Part shown: one piece after another, positions 35,839-44,522 of the stretch
Layout of the letters: every line of letters starts with the position of its first letter
Numbering within the stretch: position 1 is the stretch's first letter
Source of the DNA: Bacteroidota bacterium
GTDB taxonomy: Bacteria; Bacteroidota; Bacteroidia; Cytophagales; Cyclobacteriaceae
Assembly: GCA_023393375.1 (NCBI GenBank)
Contig: JAEWLI010000172.1
Location: 1-64,000, forward strand
DNA length: 64,000 nucleotides
Reading direction: 5' to 3'
Notes under the pieces: generated by a model
Told to the model about the DNA's origin: nothing
The model's database searches: none
Seen by the model: the letters and a program-made list of their open reading frames with translations, nothing else
Translations under genes and position numbers: made by a program

Positions 35839-36954
35839 ATGACTTCCATACTATATAAAATGACGCAAATAAGCCTGCTAAGCATTATTCTGTGCTTTTC
35901 CGCTTGTTCGAAAGAGGATGATCAATTCGTTCCGTTTCATAATCCTTTGGCAAATCCTGCTTCGGGGCCACCTGCAGGCAACCCTGATGGCAAAAGTCCC
36001 ATACCACAAGAAGCTGGGCCTGCAGATGTTAGCCAACCTGATCATATCATTGGGAATGGCACTCCGGAAAGTTGTACCTGTGATGAAGTAGTGGAAAAAG
36101 TTGCAAAGGGGGGTAAAATAATATTCAACTGTGGTGATAAACCAGTAACAATCGTAATGAACCGTCCTGCAAAAATTTTCAATGATGCAGCAAATGAAGT
36201 AATCATTGATGGAGGCGGCCTCATCACATTAAGCGGAAATGGAAGAACCCGTATTCTTTATATGAACACCTGTGATCCTGATCAACATTGGACTACCGAT
36301 CATTGTCAAAATCAGGATCATCCCCGATTGACATTGCAAAATCTGACATTTGCTGACGGTAATTCTACTGGAGAGAAAGAATTTGACGGTGGGGGTGCAG
36401 TATGGGTACGCGGAGGCCGATTGAAGATTGTCAATTGCCGATTTTTTAATAATGTTTGTGCAAGTACAGGACCTGATGTAGGTGGAGGGGCTATCCGGGT
36501 TTTCAGCCAATATAATAACCTTCCTGTTTATGTCGTTAATTCTACTTTTGGAGGTAGGGAAGGATATGGGAATGTAGGATCAAATGGCGGAGGTATCAGC
36601 AGTATTGGTGTTTCATGGACAATCATCAACAGCTTATTTAGTCATAATAAAGCTATTGGTAATGGTGGTAACCCTAAAAAAGATGGAACTCCAGGCGGAG
36701 GAAGTGGAGGTGCTATTTATAATGATGGCAATAAGATGACCTTATCAATATATGGTACGTTGATTGAAAATAATGTAGTGAATACCCATGGCTCGGCTAT
36801 ATTTTTTGTTACAAATAATCATACCGGCGACATCCGTATCGATCAATCCACCATCCGCGATAACCAGGGTGGTTCCTGGTATCCTGTTCATCCTGGTATT
36901 TCAATGCACAGCGATACTAAATGTGTGGTCACCAATAGCGATATCACAAAATGA
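35839..36954 (+). CDS. beta-helix lipoprotein, pectate-lyase-like fold
   Basis: 371 residues with a lipoprotein signal (LLSIILCFSAC). After a Pro/Gly/Ala-rich linker (about 30-70) the sequence becomes a right-handed beta-helix with stacked repeats: IIDGGGLITLSGNGRTRIL, LTLQNLTFADG, LKIVNCRFFNN, VYVVNSTFGG, WTIINSLFSHN, LSIYGTLIENN, IRIDQSTIRDN. Gly-rich loops (GGGAVWVRGG, GGGSGGAIYNDG) fit the polymorphic outer-membrane-protein/right-handed helix group. No catalytic residues of pectate lyases can be identified. It probably acts on or binds a polysaccharide at the cell surface; unknown. Confidence 0.8.
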   Translation: MTSILYKMTQISLLSIILCFSACSKEDDQFVPFHNPLANPASGPPAGNPDGKSPIPQEAGPADVSQPDHIIGNGTPESCTCDEVVEKVAKGGKIIFNCGDKPVTIVMNRPAKIFNDAANEVIIDGGGLITLSGNGRTRILYMNTCDPDQHWTTDHCQNQDHPRLTLQNLTFADGNSTGEKEFDGGGAVWVRGGRLKIVNCRFFNNVCASTGPDVGGGAIRVFSQYNNLPVYVVNSTFGGREGYGNVGSNGGGISSIGVSWTIINSLFSHNKAIGNGGNPKKDGTPGGGSGGAIYNDGNKMTLSIYGTLIENNVVNTHGSAIFFVTNNHTGDIRIDQSTIRDNQGGSWYPVHPGISMHSDTKCVVTNSDITK

Positions 36955-37079
36955 TGGGATGTTGGAACATTAAAAATTCTTAAATAAGAGCAACCACAGG
37001 AAATAGTAAAAAATATAAACCAATCATGTTTTTGACAGTTGATAGTTATATAAATTTTTAAACATTAACCATCTAACAT

Positions 37080-37643
37080 ATGAAAATCGTATTGAGTATT
37101 TTAGCACTGTCATTCTTCGTGGTTGCTTGTGGCCCACAAACCCAAACTAATGAACAGGAAAACGCCACAGAAACAGAAACAACCGAGTCAGTTACAGCCA
37201 TTGCCAATCTTAGTCCCGCAAGTGGCAGCGAGGTTCAGGGAACAGCCAGGTTCACCCAGACAGATCAGGGTGTAAGAATGGAATTAGAAGTATCAGGACT
37301 GGAGCCAGGTTCAGTTCATGCTTTGCATATTCATGAACATGGGGATTGTAGTGCTCATGATGCCACATCAGCTGGGGGCCACTGGAATCCGACTAATGTA
37401 CAACATGGCCAGAGGGGTGTATCTGACGAATTCCACAGTGGTGATATAGATAACATCCAGGCTGATAGTGACGGCAATGCAAGATATGAATTTACCGCAG
37501 AAGATTGGTCCATTGGAGGTGATGATGCTACGAATATCATAGGCAAATCAGTAATGATCCATATTAAACCGGATGACTTTGTGTCTCAACCAACAGGTGA
37601 CGCCGGAGACAGAATTTCCTGTGGTGCCATAGAACAAGAATAG
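37080..37643 (+). CDS. sodC: Cu,Zn superoxide dismutase lipoprotein
   Basis: 187 residues; lipobox FFVVAC with C17 as lipid anchor and an acidic linker (about 20-40). All active-site residues can be placed: H83 and H85 (LHIHEH, Cu), H101 (bridging), H109, H119 and D122 (Zn), H161 (Cu) and R178 (GDRISC). C90 and C181 form the usual disulfide. It dismutates superoxide in the periplasm. It is monocistronic, with a strong hairpin terminator downstream. Its neighbour is the beta-helix lipoprotein, not a metal transporter. Confidence 0.94.
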   Translation: MKIVLSILALSFFVVACGPQTQTNEQENATETETTESVTAIANLSPASGSEVQGTARFTQTDQGVRMELEVSGLEPGSVHALHIHEHGDCSAHDATSAGGHWNPTNVQHGQRGVSDEFHSGDIDNIQADSDGNARYEFTAEDWSIGGDDATNIIGKSVMIHIKPDDFVSQPTGDAGDRISCGAIEQE

Positions 37644-37662
37644 CCATTTTATCAAATATGTG

Positions 37663-37694
37663 ACAAACCCTGGATTTTGCGATTCAGGGTTTGT
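37663..37694. terminator. hairpin terminator between sodC and the CreD directon
   Basis: ACAAACCCTG (37663-37672) pairs perfectly with CAGGGTTTGT (37685-37694) around a 12-nt loop, between convergent genes. It can terminate both directions. Confidence 0.8.
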
Positions 37695-37719
37695 TAATAT
37701 TTCATTTTAAAATGATTGA

Positions 37720-38139
37720 CTACTCTTTCTTTAAAGCCGGTATAGTGGCAACCAATAATGCCAGAAATTTGATCAACAGGGAAACCAATAACATTCGTTG
37801 CTCCCCTGAAAAACCCAATCCTTCATTCCTATTGGCAGCAATCTGATCCAACATCAATTTATCAATAGCAATAGTAAACAACGCAAAAATACAAACTACA
37901 ATAGTCAATACATGGTACAGCGATTGATGAGCCCGAATTAGAATAGAAGCTCTGATCAAAACGTAAATAAAGTAGACCACAAGAAATGCATAAAGTATCA
38001 TAACCCAGATACTAAATCCTGAAACCACCTGATCAAGATAATTATCGAAAACGATAAAGCTAATGATCAACATGGCCAAGGCACCCAGGCTTGTGCGAAG
38101 AAATAATTTGGAATCCAACCAATCTGTATATTGTCTCAT
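37720..38139 (-). CDS. small integral membrane protein, last gene of the CreD directon
   Basis: 139 residues with about four membrane helices (LGALAMLIISFIVF, SIWVMILYAFLVVYFIYVLI, VLTIVVCIFALFTIAI, LLVSLLIKFLALLVATI). I do not recognise the family. It overlaps the dgkA stop by 4 bp (ATGA), so it is translationally coupled and probably functions with the lipid kinase. The rest of the directon is envelope-related. Confidence 0.7.
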   Translation of the reverse strand: MRQYTDWLDSKLFLRTSLGALAMLIISFIVFDNYLDQVVSGFSIWVMILYAFLVVYFIYVLIRASILIRAHQSLYHVLTIVVCIFALFTIAIDKLMLDQIAANRNEGLGFSGEQRMLLVSLLIKFLALLVATIPALKKE

Positions 38140-38501
38140 AAATGATGGATAATAATGATAATTCCGATGATCAATGCCGTAATAGCAGCTATCAGCACAG
38201 CTCCCGCTGCTACGTCTTTGATAATTCCCGCTTTATAATGATAACGGGGCATGGTCAGATCTACCAGTTTTTCAATGGCAGAATTAAACATTTCCGCTGT
38301 ATATACCATCCCGATCAAAAAAATAATTATAAACCACTCCATTCGGGTAAACTGTAGGGTAATCCCAATGATCACAATGATGACTGTAGCCAACAGATGA
38401 TAAATGAAATTATTCTCATTTCTGACAGCATATTTTATTCCATTGAATGCAAATCCAAAACTTCGAAAACATTTAATAAGACTGTCATACAGATTCTTCA
38501 T
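38136..38501 (-). CDS. dgkA: diacylglycerol kinase family membrane protein
   Basis: 121 residues, three membrane helices. The DgkA/UndK signature is visible: FRSFGFAFNGIKYAVRNENN, YTAEMFNSAIEKLVDLTM and KDVAAGAVLIAAI. Family members phosphorylate diacylglycerol or undecaprenol at the cytoplasmic membrane. The Gram-positive-type sequence (ENNFIYHLLAT) makes undecaprenol or a diacylglycerol substrate equally possible. It overlaps the DUF1361 gene by 17 bp and the following gene by 4 bp. Confidence 0.9.
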   Translation of the reverse strand: MKNLYDSLIKCFRSFGFAFNGIKYAVRNENNFIYHLLATVIIVIIGITLQFTRMEWFIIIFLIGMVYTAEMFNSAIEKLVDLTMPRYHYKAGIIKDVAAGAVLIAAITALIIGIIIIIHHL

Positions 38502-39159
38502 CTTTCAGACGCATTAGATTAATAAATAAGAAATAACCTGTCAATACCAGACCTGAAAAAAGCAGTGTCATTGCTATTGCTACCTTGTCATTGAGATGCA
38601 TGATGCTATCTTTTAGCAATGGCATAGGGTTCACAAATAAATCCCAACTGTTCCACCTGAGCGACCTTCCCAGAAACACACCATAACCCGATAATACTAC
38701 ACTTGTCAACATAACCACTTTGGAAAAGCTGGTAGAATAATGCATTTTTAATGACTTATAAACCCAATGTAGCGAAATCAACCCGGCACCCAGACCTGTG
38801 AGTGCAAAGGTAAATACAAGGATAGAATCAAGTAATAGCAGGTTGCCAGTGGTATTTTTTAAGTGTATAAAATCAGTAATGATGTAAGGGGCATTGGGGA
38901 AAAACAACAACCACATAAATACTAAAGTGTATAATTGCACTTTTCGTTGAGTCAAATCACCACTTTTTAAAAGGATATAGGCAAAAAACAAAGGCATCCA
39001 TGCCAGGTATAAATTCCAAACCAAATGTGAGTGCATTAAATTTCCGGTATAAATTACCCTCGCTAAAAGCATTAATCCTCCCAATATTCCTGTGATAGCA
39101 AGTGCTTTTACCGGGTGTAACACCGGATCTCTCATCATTTTATTCATTTTGTTAATCAT
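38485..39159 (-). CDS. DUF1361 membrane protein
   Basis: 224 residues, about seven membrane helices. The DUF1361 hallmarks are present: HLVWNLYLAWMPLFFAYIL, LFFPNAPYIITDFIHLK and LRWNSWDLFVNP. The function of DUF1361 is not known. Its 5' end overlaps the radical SAM gene by 8 bp and its 3' end overlaps dgkA by 17 bp, so the three are expressed together. Association with a lipid kinase hints at lipid or cell-wall work. Confidence 0.88.
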   Translation of the reverse strand: MINKMNKMMRDPVLHPVKALAITGILGGLMLLARVIYTGNLMHSHLVWNLYLAWMPLFFAYILLKSGDLTQRKVQLYTLVFMWLLFFPNAPYIITDFIHLKNTTGNLLLLDSILVFTFALTGLGAGLISLHWVYKSLKMHYSTSFSKVVMLTSVVLSGYGVFLGRSLRWNSWDLFVNPMPLLKDSIMHLNDKVAIAMTLLFSGLVLTGYFLFINLMRLKDEESV

Positions 39160-40615
39160 AGTTATAAATTATTTGATTCATTTTGTGATTTTCCAAAGAC
39201 CAAATCGAGTTTTTCGACTTTCTTTTATCAGTTACTGCTAATACATTCGATATATCAGACTGTTGATGACCTAATAATGTTTCTAAAACTGGTAACATAT
39301 ATTGTAATGCACCCGATTGAATGATAATACGCCACACCGGTTCCATTTTTTTCCATCCGGCTGCATACGCAAAATGTTTCATCCATCCACTAAAATTGTT
39401 CTTCGTCAAACTTGCCTTCCAAATATTAGACCAACTATAAAAATCTCGATAAGCTTGTTCATATCCATATTTCAAATCAAATGAAGAAATATGCTTGGGC
39501 TGGTACACCACATGTCGGGTATCGTACAAATCCCAATGAAAATGACTTATTCTTCCCGCTTTCAAAAGCTGATCAAACAATCTGGTACCGGGATAAGGTG
39601 TAAGAATATGAAAAGTAGCTGTAGTAATACCTTGTGAAACCGCCCAATCCACTGTTTCCTTAAATACATCCGGATGATCATCATCAAAACCAAATACAAA
39701 GCTACCATTTATCTTGATACCATGATCATGAAGCATTTGAATGGCCTGAAGATAATCTTTCAAAAGGTTTTGCTTTTTGTTTGCCGCAATTAAGTTTGAT
39801 GGCGACAATGTTTCAAAGCCGATGAACAAACTTCTAAGTCCAGCAGTGGCAGCTTTTTTCAAAAGATTTCCCTTCAATACAGATTGGACTGTCGCGGCAC
39901 CTTGAAAAACTCTGTTCATACCTTTCATGCCATCGAAAAGTCTTTCTGCATAAGATGAACTGCCAAACAAGTGGTCATCGAGAAAATATAAATGCCGACC
40001 TGGCAATCTTTGGATTTCACTCAGGACATGATCTACCTTTTGAGTATAAAACGACTTCCCTCCCTTAAAGAAAGAATCTTTATAACAAAAATCACAATGG
40101 TGGGGGCATCCCCGTGACACTACAATTGAATTTGGGACCAGGTACAAGTTCTTTTTTATCAAATCCCTCCTGACAGGGGGTATTTCATCAAGTTGCCGTA
40201 CAGTAGATACATATCTTTTTTTAACCTGTTTTTTCTTAAGATCATCTAGAAACAATGGAAATGTATATTCTCCTGGCCCAAGAAAAATCACATCCGCGTA
40301 TTTTTCAGCTTCATCGGGCAGTGTGGTCACATGTAAACCTCCCATGATTACCATTATCCCACGTTTCCGGTATTGAGTGGCTATTTTGTATGCCCTGTAT
40401 GCATTGGTAATGTAAACTTCTATTGCCACCAGATCTGGGGAATCGTTTAGTTGCAGTTCTTCCACATGCTCATCCTCGATTTCGGCTTCATCGCTATCAT
40501 CCAGATATCCGGCGAGTGTCGCTAAACCAAGAGGAGGAAACAAGGCATATTTTATTGGTCGCCAATACGAACTCTTGGCCTCAGTTAAGGCTGGCAGTAT
40601 GAATTTAACCTTCAT
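39152..40615 (-). CDS. B12-binding radical SAM protein
   Basis: 487 residues. The N-terminal B12-binding-like fold (FPPLGLATLAGYL, VIMGGLHVTTLPDEAEKY, FLGPGE) lacks the base-on DxHxxG His, like many class B members. The radical SAM cluster is C170-PHH-C174-DF-C177 in SRGCPHHCDFCYKD, followed by YFLDDHLF and NGSFVFGFDDDHPDV typical of this class. A helical tail (GWMKHFAYAAGWKKM) fits the DUF4070 group, which includes hopanoid and lipid-modifying enzymes. Substrate unknown. It follows creD by 17 bp and overlaps the DUF1361 gene, so a lipid substrate is a fair guess. Confidence 0.87.
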   Translation of the reverse strand: MKVKFILPALTEAKSSYWRPIKYALFPPLGLATLAGYLDDSDEAEIEDEHVEELQLNDSPDLVAIEVYITNAYRAYKIATQYRKRGIMVIMGGLHVTTLPDEAEKYADVIFLGPGEYTFPLFLDDLKKKQVKKRYVSTVRQLDEIPPVRRDLIKKNLYLVPNSIVVSRGCPHHCDFCYKDSFFKGGKSFYTQKVDHVLSEIQRLPGRHLYFLDDHLFGSSSYAERLFDGMKGMNRVFQGAATVQSVLKGNLLKKAATAGLRSLFIGFETLSPSNLIAANKKQNLLKDYLQAIQMLHDHGIKINGSFVFGFDDDHPDVFKETVDWAVSQGITTATFHILTPYPGTRLFDQLLKAGRISHFHWDLYDTRHVVYQPKHISSFDLKYGYEQAYRDFYSWSNIWKASLTKNNFSGWMKHFAYAAGWKKMEPVWRIIIQSGALQYMLPVLETLLGHQQSDISNVLAVTDKRKSKNSIWSLENHKMNQIIYNYD

Positions 40616-40632
40616 TGTTATCGTTTTGGGAT

Positions 40633-41961
40633 TTAAATACCTTGTTGTGCGGGCTTATACCAGTTGATTTTTCGTGAGAATACCATTACTACAGCTATTG
40701 CCACAAATAAACCAATACTACCTGCTAAAAGAGCATAATCCTGTAACTGTAAAATGATGAATATATATCCGTACAATAACGTCATAATGCCAGCTGTAAG
40801 GATGCTAAGCCGGAAAGTCTGAAATATGCCGTGCATATACACTGAAATCAATGAGATGGTTGCCACAGCAGATAATAAGTATGCCTGATTAAAGCCAAGG
40901 TGTTCGGAAAGCGAAATCAACAGGCTATAAAATATGGTGAGTGCAATCCCAACCAGAATATACTGAAGTGGATGAATCCGTTTGTGATTCATGATTTCTA
41001 TAAAGAAAAACAAGAGAAAAGTAAGTGAGATAATTAAAATGGCATACTTAGCCGAACGATGACTTTTTTGATAATGCTGTAATGGTAACAAAAGGTCAAC
41101 TCCGAATGCAGATGATTCCGACAAAGCATATTTTTCTGATGATAACCACTGTTGTGGAAAATTCCGGTTAAAATGCAGCACTTTCCAATTGGCTTCGAAC
41201 CCGTTTTCGTTTATCACATGACTTTCAGGAAGAAAAGCTCCACCGAATGCTGGATCCTTCCACGAAGACGACAGGTTGGCACTTGTAGTTTTTCCTAGTG
41301 GCATGATTTGTAAGCCCTCACTACCATTTAATTTAATCTGAAAACTAAAAGCGTATGTATTTTGATCTGGCAATACTGGAACTTTAGCACCAATACCTGC
41401 ATCAAAGAGGGTAATATTGCCCACCCCTGGTTCAAATTCTTGCTCTGTAGAATTCCAGCTAAGAGAAATGCTTTCCTTTATCCCTCTCAGATCGGATAAT
41501 CCTGTTATCAGACGGGCATCCTCATACACCATATTGCTTTCAGGTATGTTCCATTCAGAAATATTTACTTGCCTGAAAGTACCTATTACATCGAGTACAG
41601 AGGTGTAAACTATCATTTTATAGATTCCTATCTTCCTTTCTTGCGGAATTATATTTCCAGTTATGTTTAATTCATCAGGCAAAAAATAAACATAACCTTT
41701 TTCTTCCCGTTCATTTTTTATTAACCGGTAAGGAATCGCCAATACCGGCCCATTTATTATTTGTTTTGACCCCCAATTTGAACTTATTTCACGAATGACT
41801 GATTCACTGGTAACCTGTCTTTCCCAGATCAAACTGTTGATCATGGAAGTGGGAATCAGTAATAATAAAATAAGGATGCCAATAAGGAATAGTTTCAATG
41901 TCATGGATTCTTTCACCCAGTTATTGAATTTAGTAAATAAGGATTCATTATGCTGTTCCAT
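40633..41961 (-). CDS. creD: inner-membrane protein CreD
   Basis: 442 residues from the ATG at 41961; an upstream TTG is less likely. CreD features are clear: one N-terminal helix (LFLIGILILLLLIPTSMI), then a large periplasmic domain (to about residue 310) and about six C-terminal helices (YAILIISLTFLLFFFIEIM, IHPLQYILVGIALTIFYSLL, HLGFNQAYLLSAVATISLI). In Proteobacteria CreD protects the envelope and responds to colicins and beta-lactams; in Bacteroidota it is usually preceded, as here, by a small winged-helix regulator. The 28-bp operator at 41971-41998 lies 10 bp upstream of the start codon. Confidence 0.9.
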   Translation of the reverse strand: MEQHNESLFTKFNNWVKESMTLKLFLIGILILLLLIPTSMINSLIWERQVTSESVIREISSNWGSKQIINGPVLAIPYRLIKNEREEKGYVYFLPDELNITGNIIPQERKIGIYKMIVYTSVLDVIGTFRQVNISEWNIPESNMVYEDARLITGLSDLRGIKESISLSWNSTEQEFEPGVGNITLFDAGIGAKVPVLPDQNTYAFSFQIKLNGSEGLQIMPLGKTTSANLSSSWKDPAFGGAFLPESHVINENGFEANWKVLHFNRNFPQQWLSSEKYALSESSAFGVDLLLPLQHYQKSHRSAKYAILIISLTFLLFFFIEIMNHKRIHPLQYILVGIALTIFYSLLISLSEHLGFNQAYLLSAVATISLISVYMHGIFQTFRLSILTAGIMTLLYGYIFIILQLQDYALLAGSIGLFVAIAVVMVFSRKINWYKPAQQGI

Positions 41962-41970
41962 TTTATTTAT

Positions 41971-41998
41971 ATTTAAAAGTACTTTGTGTTTCAAAGTT
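41971..41998 (-). promoter_or_regulatory. operator copy 1 before creD
   Basis: Contains ACTTTGTGTTTCAAAGT (41981-41997), a 6-bp inverted repeat (ACTTTG / CAAAGT), inside a 28-bp block that matches the copy at 42917-42944 at 26 of 28 positions. It sits between the regulator stop and the creD start. Confidence 0.75.
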
Positions 41999-42016
41999 TA
42001 GGTGTAAAATTTTTTT

Positions 42017-42319
42017 CTAATCCTTTTTCGGATTGATTAATTCTTCTAATGCTTCTATATGCTCTTTAAAAGCTTTGTGGCCAGTAGAAGAAGCAGTGTA
42101 AGATGTATTTGGTTTTTTCCCGATAAACGACTTATTCACTTTTACATATTTGTTTTTTTCAAGTGCATTGAGATGGCTGGCAAGATTTCCGTCAGTTACA
42201 TCCAAAAGCTCTTTTATCGCGTTGAAATCAAGGGAATCATTCACCATTAGTGCAGACATAATACCCAGCCGAACACGGTTTTCAAATGCTTTATTAATTT
42301 TATGAATTATATTTTTCAC
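42017..42319 (-). CDS. winged-helix transcriptional regulator (HTH_34-like) upstream of creD
   Basis: 100 residues from a GTG start whose G overlaps the stop of the preceding gene (GTGA, 4-bp overlap). The HTH is AFENRVRLGIMSALM, then FNAIKELLDVTDGNLASHLN (recognition helix) and ALEKNKYVKVNKSFIGKKP (wing). The C-terminal AFKEHIEALEELI helix probably dimerises. This matches the small MarR/ArsR-like family that accompanies CreD in Bacteroidota. It is likely to bind the two palindromes at 41971-41998 and 42917-42944. Confidence 0.88.
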   Translation of the reverse strand: MKNIIHKINKAFENRVRLGIMSALMVNDSLDFNAIKELLDVTDGNLASHLNALEKNKYVKVNKSFIGKKPNTSYTASSTGHKAFKEHIEALEELINPKKD

Positions 42320-42918
42320 TTCTCGTACCGATAATACATCACTGTGCCATAAATAATATGCAGCACCCCAAAACCAATCGCCCAGAACAACAAACCATAT
42401 CCCAGAAAGATTGTAGCCAATAATCCAAGTACCAGTTCTGAAATTCCTAAATAACGGATATCACTCAAAGTATATTTGCTGGCATTTACCAAAGCCATTC
42501 CATAAAACAGTAACATCAGTGGGGCAACCAACACAAACCAACCCTTCAATGATATTATGACAATGAAAATACCTCCGGTAACCAAGGGGATGAGAAGATT
42601 TATGGCCAATCTTTTTGACGTTCTGTCCCACACTTTCATATTCATCTTCTTTGTTCTCCTAATAGTAGGAACAATTCCGGTACCCAATGCCAGTAAAAGC
42701 ACAATTGCCGCAATTAAAATAAGCCAGCCGACTGGTTCGTCGTTTTCAATTTTATACAATTGTTTATTTAGTATAAAAAAATAAGCAACAATCGCCCCTA
42801 TCAGCGCATATATCCCTGCCAATATTCCGGATAAACCACTAAGCGATATAAAGCGTGATGATCTTTCCATCATTTGCTTGATTTCACTTATATCCTGAAG
42901 ATAATTTTTATTTTTCAT
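42316..42918 (-). CDS. membrane protein, first gene of the CreD directon
   Basis: 200 residues, about six membrane helices (LSGILAGIYALIGAIVAYFF, WLILIAAIVLLLALGTGIV, LLIPLVTGGIFIVIISLK, VLVAPLMLLFYGMALV, LGISELVLGLLATIFLGYGL, FWAIGFGVLHIIYGTVMYY). The N-terminal 20 residues are cytoplasmic and charged. No named family is recognised. It overlaps the regulator gene by 4 bp, so it may be a membrane partner of the regulator, for example a signal-transmitting anti-regulator. The operator copy at 42917-42944 overlaps its start codon. Confidence 0.75.
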   Translation of the reverse strand: MKNKNYLQDISEIKQMMERSSRFISLSGLSGILAGIYALIGAIVAYFFILNKQLYKIENDEPVGWLILIAAIVLLLALGTGIVPTIRRTKKMNMKVWDRTSKRLAINLLIPLVTGGIFIVIISLKGWFVLVAPLMLLFYGMALVNASKYTLSDIRYLGISELVLGLLATIFLGYGLLFWAIGFGVLHIIYGTVMYYRYEK

Positions 42919-42944
42919 TTAAAAGTACTTTGAATTTCAAAGTT
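42917..42944 (-). promoter_or_regulatory. operator copy 2 at the directon start
   Basis: Contains ACTTTGAATTTCAAAGT (42927-42943), an 8-bp perfect inverted repeat around one base. The block matches copy 1 at 26 of 28 positions and its edge covers the first two bases of the start codon, so a bound repressor could block initiation. Confidence 0.75.
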
Positions 42945-43076
42945 AGCAAATATTTAGAATATTTAAACATTTCATTCAGATATTTTTTAATAATTTAAAT
43001 GCATTGACAAATAAATCCGGCATGAAAAATGCAATCTAAAAAACCACTTACTATTAAATACTGATCTGACTATAAA

Positions 43077-44510
43077 ATGACGAGGTTAATGAAGAGTATT
43101 ATCTATCTTCTTTTATTCTCTTTCATGATGAAAGGGTGCAAAACTATTGAACCTATCCGTCCGGAAGAAAACTATTTAAATGCTCAAGCCTATCAACGAG
43201 AAATATCGGTAATAAATATTCCTGTAAAATTAGACTTGGACCAACTGGAAAACAGGGTTAATTCTGAAATTGAGGGATTGTTATTTGAAGATGCTACTAA
43301 AGAAAAGAATTCCAGTATATCAATGAAAGTCTGGAAAAAATCCCCAATAGGTATAATAGCTGAAAACGATCATTTTTCTATCACAGTCCCCTTAAAGGTA
43401 TGGGCTAAAGCGGGACTTTCATTTGATAATTTTGGTATAAGTTTTTCGGATGAGGCAGAAACCAATTTCGAAATGAACCTCAAATTTAAAACCAAAATTG
43501 AATTAAATCCCGATTGGAGCATTCGCACAGTTACACAGGCAGACGGATTTGAATGGATAAAAAAACCTATTGTAAACATAGGGCCTGTAAAAATGCCTTT
43601 GGCTTCGCTCCTTACTGGTGTTATCGAAAAGCAACAGGATTTACTTGCCAATCAGTTGGATCAGGAAATGAAGCCTAATTTGGACATTAAAACAGAAGTA
43701 CAAGAAGCCTGGACATTGATTCAATCTCCCTATTTAATTTCCGATGAATATCAGGTTTGGTTGAAAGTAACTCCTATGGATATTTTAATGACACCTTTGT
43801 CTGGATCAGGGAATACGTCTGAATTCTCGTTTGGGATAAAAGCATATACCGAAACATTCATTGGTGAAAAACCAGAGGCGGTGATCAATCGGGAATTGCC
43901 TCAGGTAACCATTGTGGACAGCATAAGTTCCCAATTTAATATTGGATTGAGCGGCAAAATCCCCACTACAGAAATAAATCGTTTGTTGGAAGAAAATTTT
44001 CAGGATCAGACTTATTCCTTCAACAACAACAAACAGCAAGTGACCATTACTGATGTGGAGCTATATGGTAGTGGTATTAATCTGATCATAAGAGCTGGAC
44101 TAAAAGGTAGTATTAATGGCAATATTTACCTAAAAGGGATACCCGCATTCGACGGCATTACACAAACTTTATATCTCGAAAATCTTGATTTTGACCTTGA
44201 TACTAAAAACAAATTAGTTAAAACTGCTTCATGGCTAATGCATGGTCGTTTGATCGAAGAGTTTAAAAATTCGTTATCCATACCACTTGGATCACAAATT
44301 GAATGGGCGTCTGATATGATTACAGAAAGTCTGGACAATCTGGAAATTGCCCCTGGCATTTATATCAATGGTCATTTAGATGAGCTCACCCCTTCCGGAG
44401 TATTTATTACCGAACAGTCAGTTATCGCTTCCGTTATTGCTAAAGGGAAAGCTGATATCACCATCGAAAATTTTCAGCACCCGTCCGTCAATCTGAAAGG
44501 CAGAAGGTAA
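43077..44510 (+). CDS. DUF4403 family lipoprotein
   Basis: 477 residues. Signal peptide with lipobox LFSFMMKGC. Repeated beta-rich segments fit DUF4403: SVINIPVKLDLDQLENRVN, FSITVPLKVWAKAGL, QFNIGLSGKIPTTEINRLL, NNKQQVTITDVELYG and PGIYINGHLDELTPSGVFI, the last close to the family's C-terminal motif. DUF4403 proteins are related to lipid-binding, tubular-lipid-binding (TULIP) domains, so lipid handling at the envelope is plausible. Convergent with the DUF1573 gene, with 12 bp between them. Confidence 0.85.
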   Translation: MTRLMKSIIYLLLFSFMMKGCKTIEPIRPEENYLNAQAYQREISVINIPVKLDLDQLENRVNSEIEGLLFEDATKEKNSSISMKVWKKSPIGIIAENDHFSITVPLKVWAKAGLSFDNFGISFSDEAETNFEMNLKFKTKIELNPDWSIRTVTQADGFEWIKKPIVNIGPVKMPLASLLTGVIEKQQDLLANQLDQEMKPNLDIKTEVQEAWTLIQSPYLISDEYQVWLKVTPMDILMTPLSGSGNTSEFSFGIKAYTETFIGEKPEAVINRELPQVTIVDSISSQFNIGLSGKIPTTEINRLLEENFQDQTYSFNNNKQQVTITDVELYGSGINLIIRAGLKGSINGNIYLKGIPAFDGITQTLYLENLDFDLDTKNKLVKTASWLMHGRLIEEFKNSLSIPLGSQIEWASDMITESLDNLEIAPGIYINGHLDELTPSGVFITEQSVIASVIAKGKADITIENFQHPSVNLKGRR

Positions 44511-44522
44511 AACAGCTGTTTA

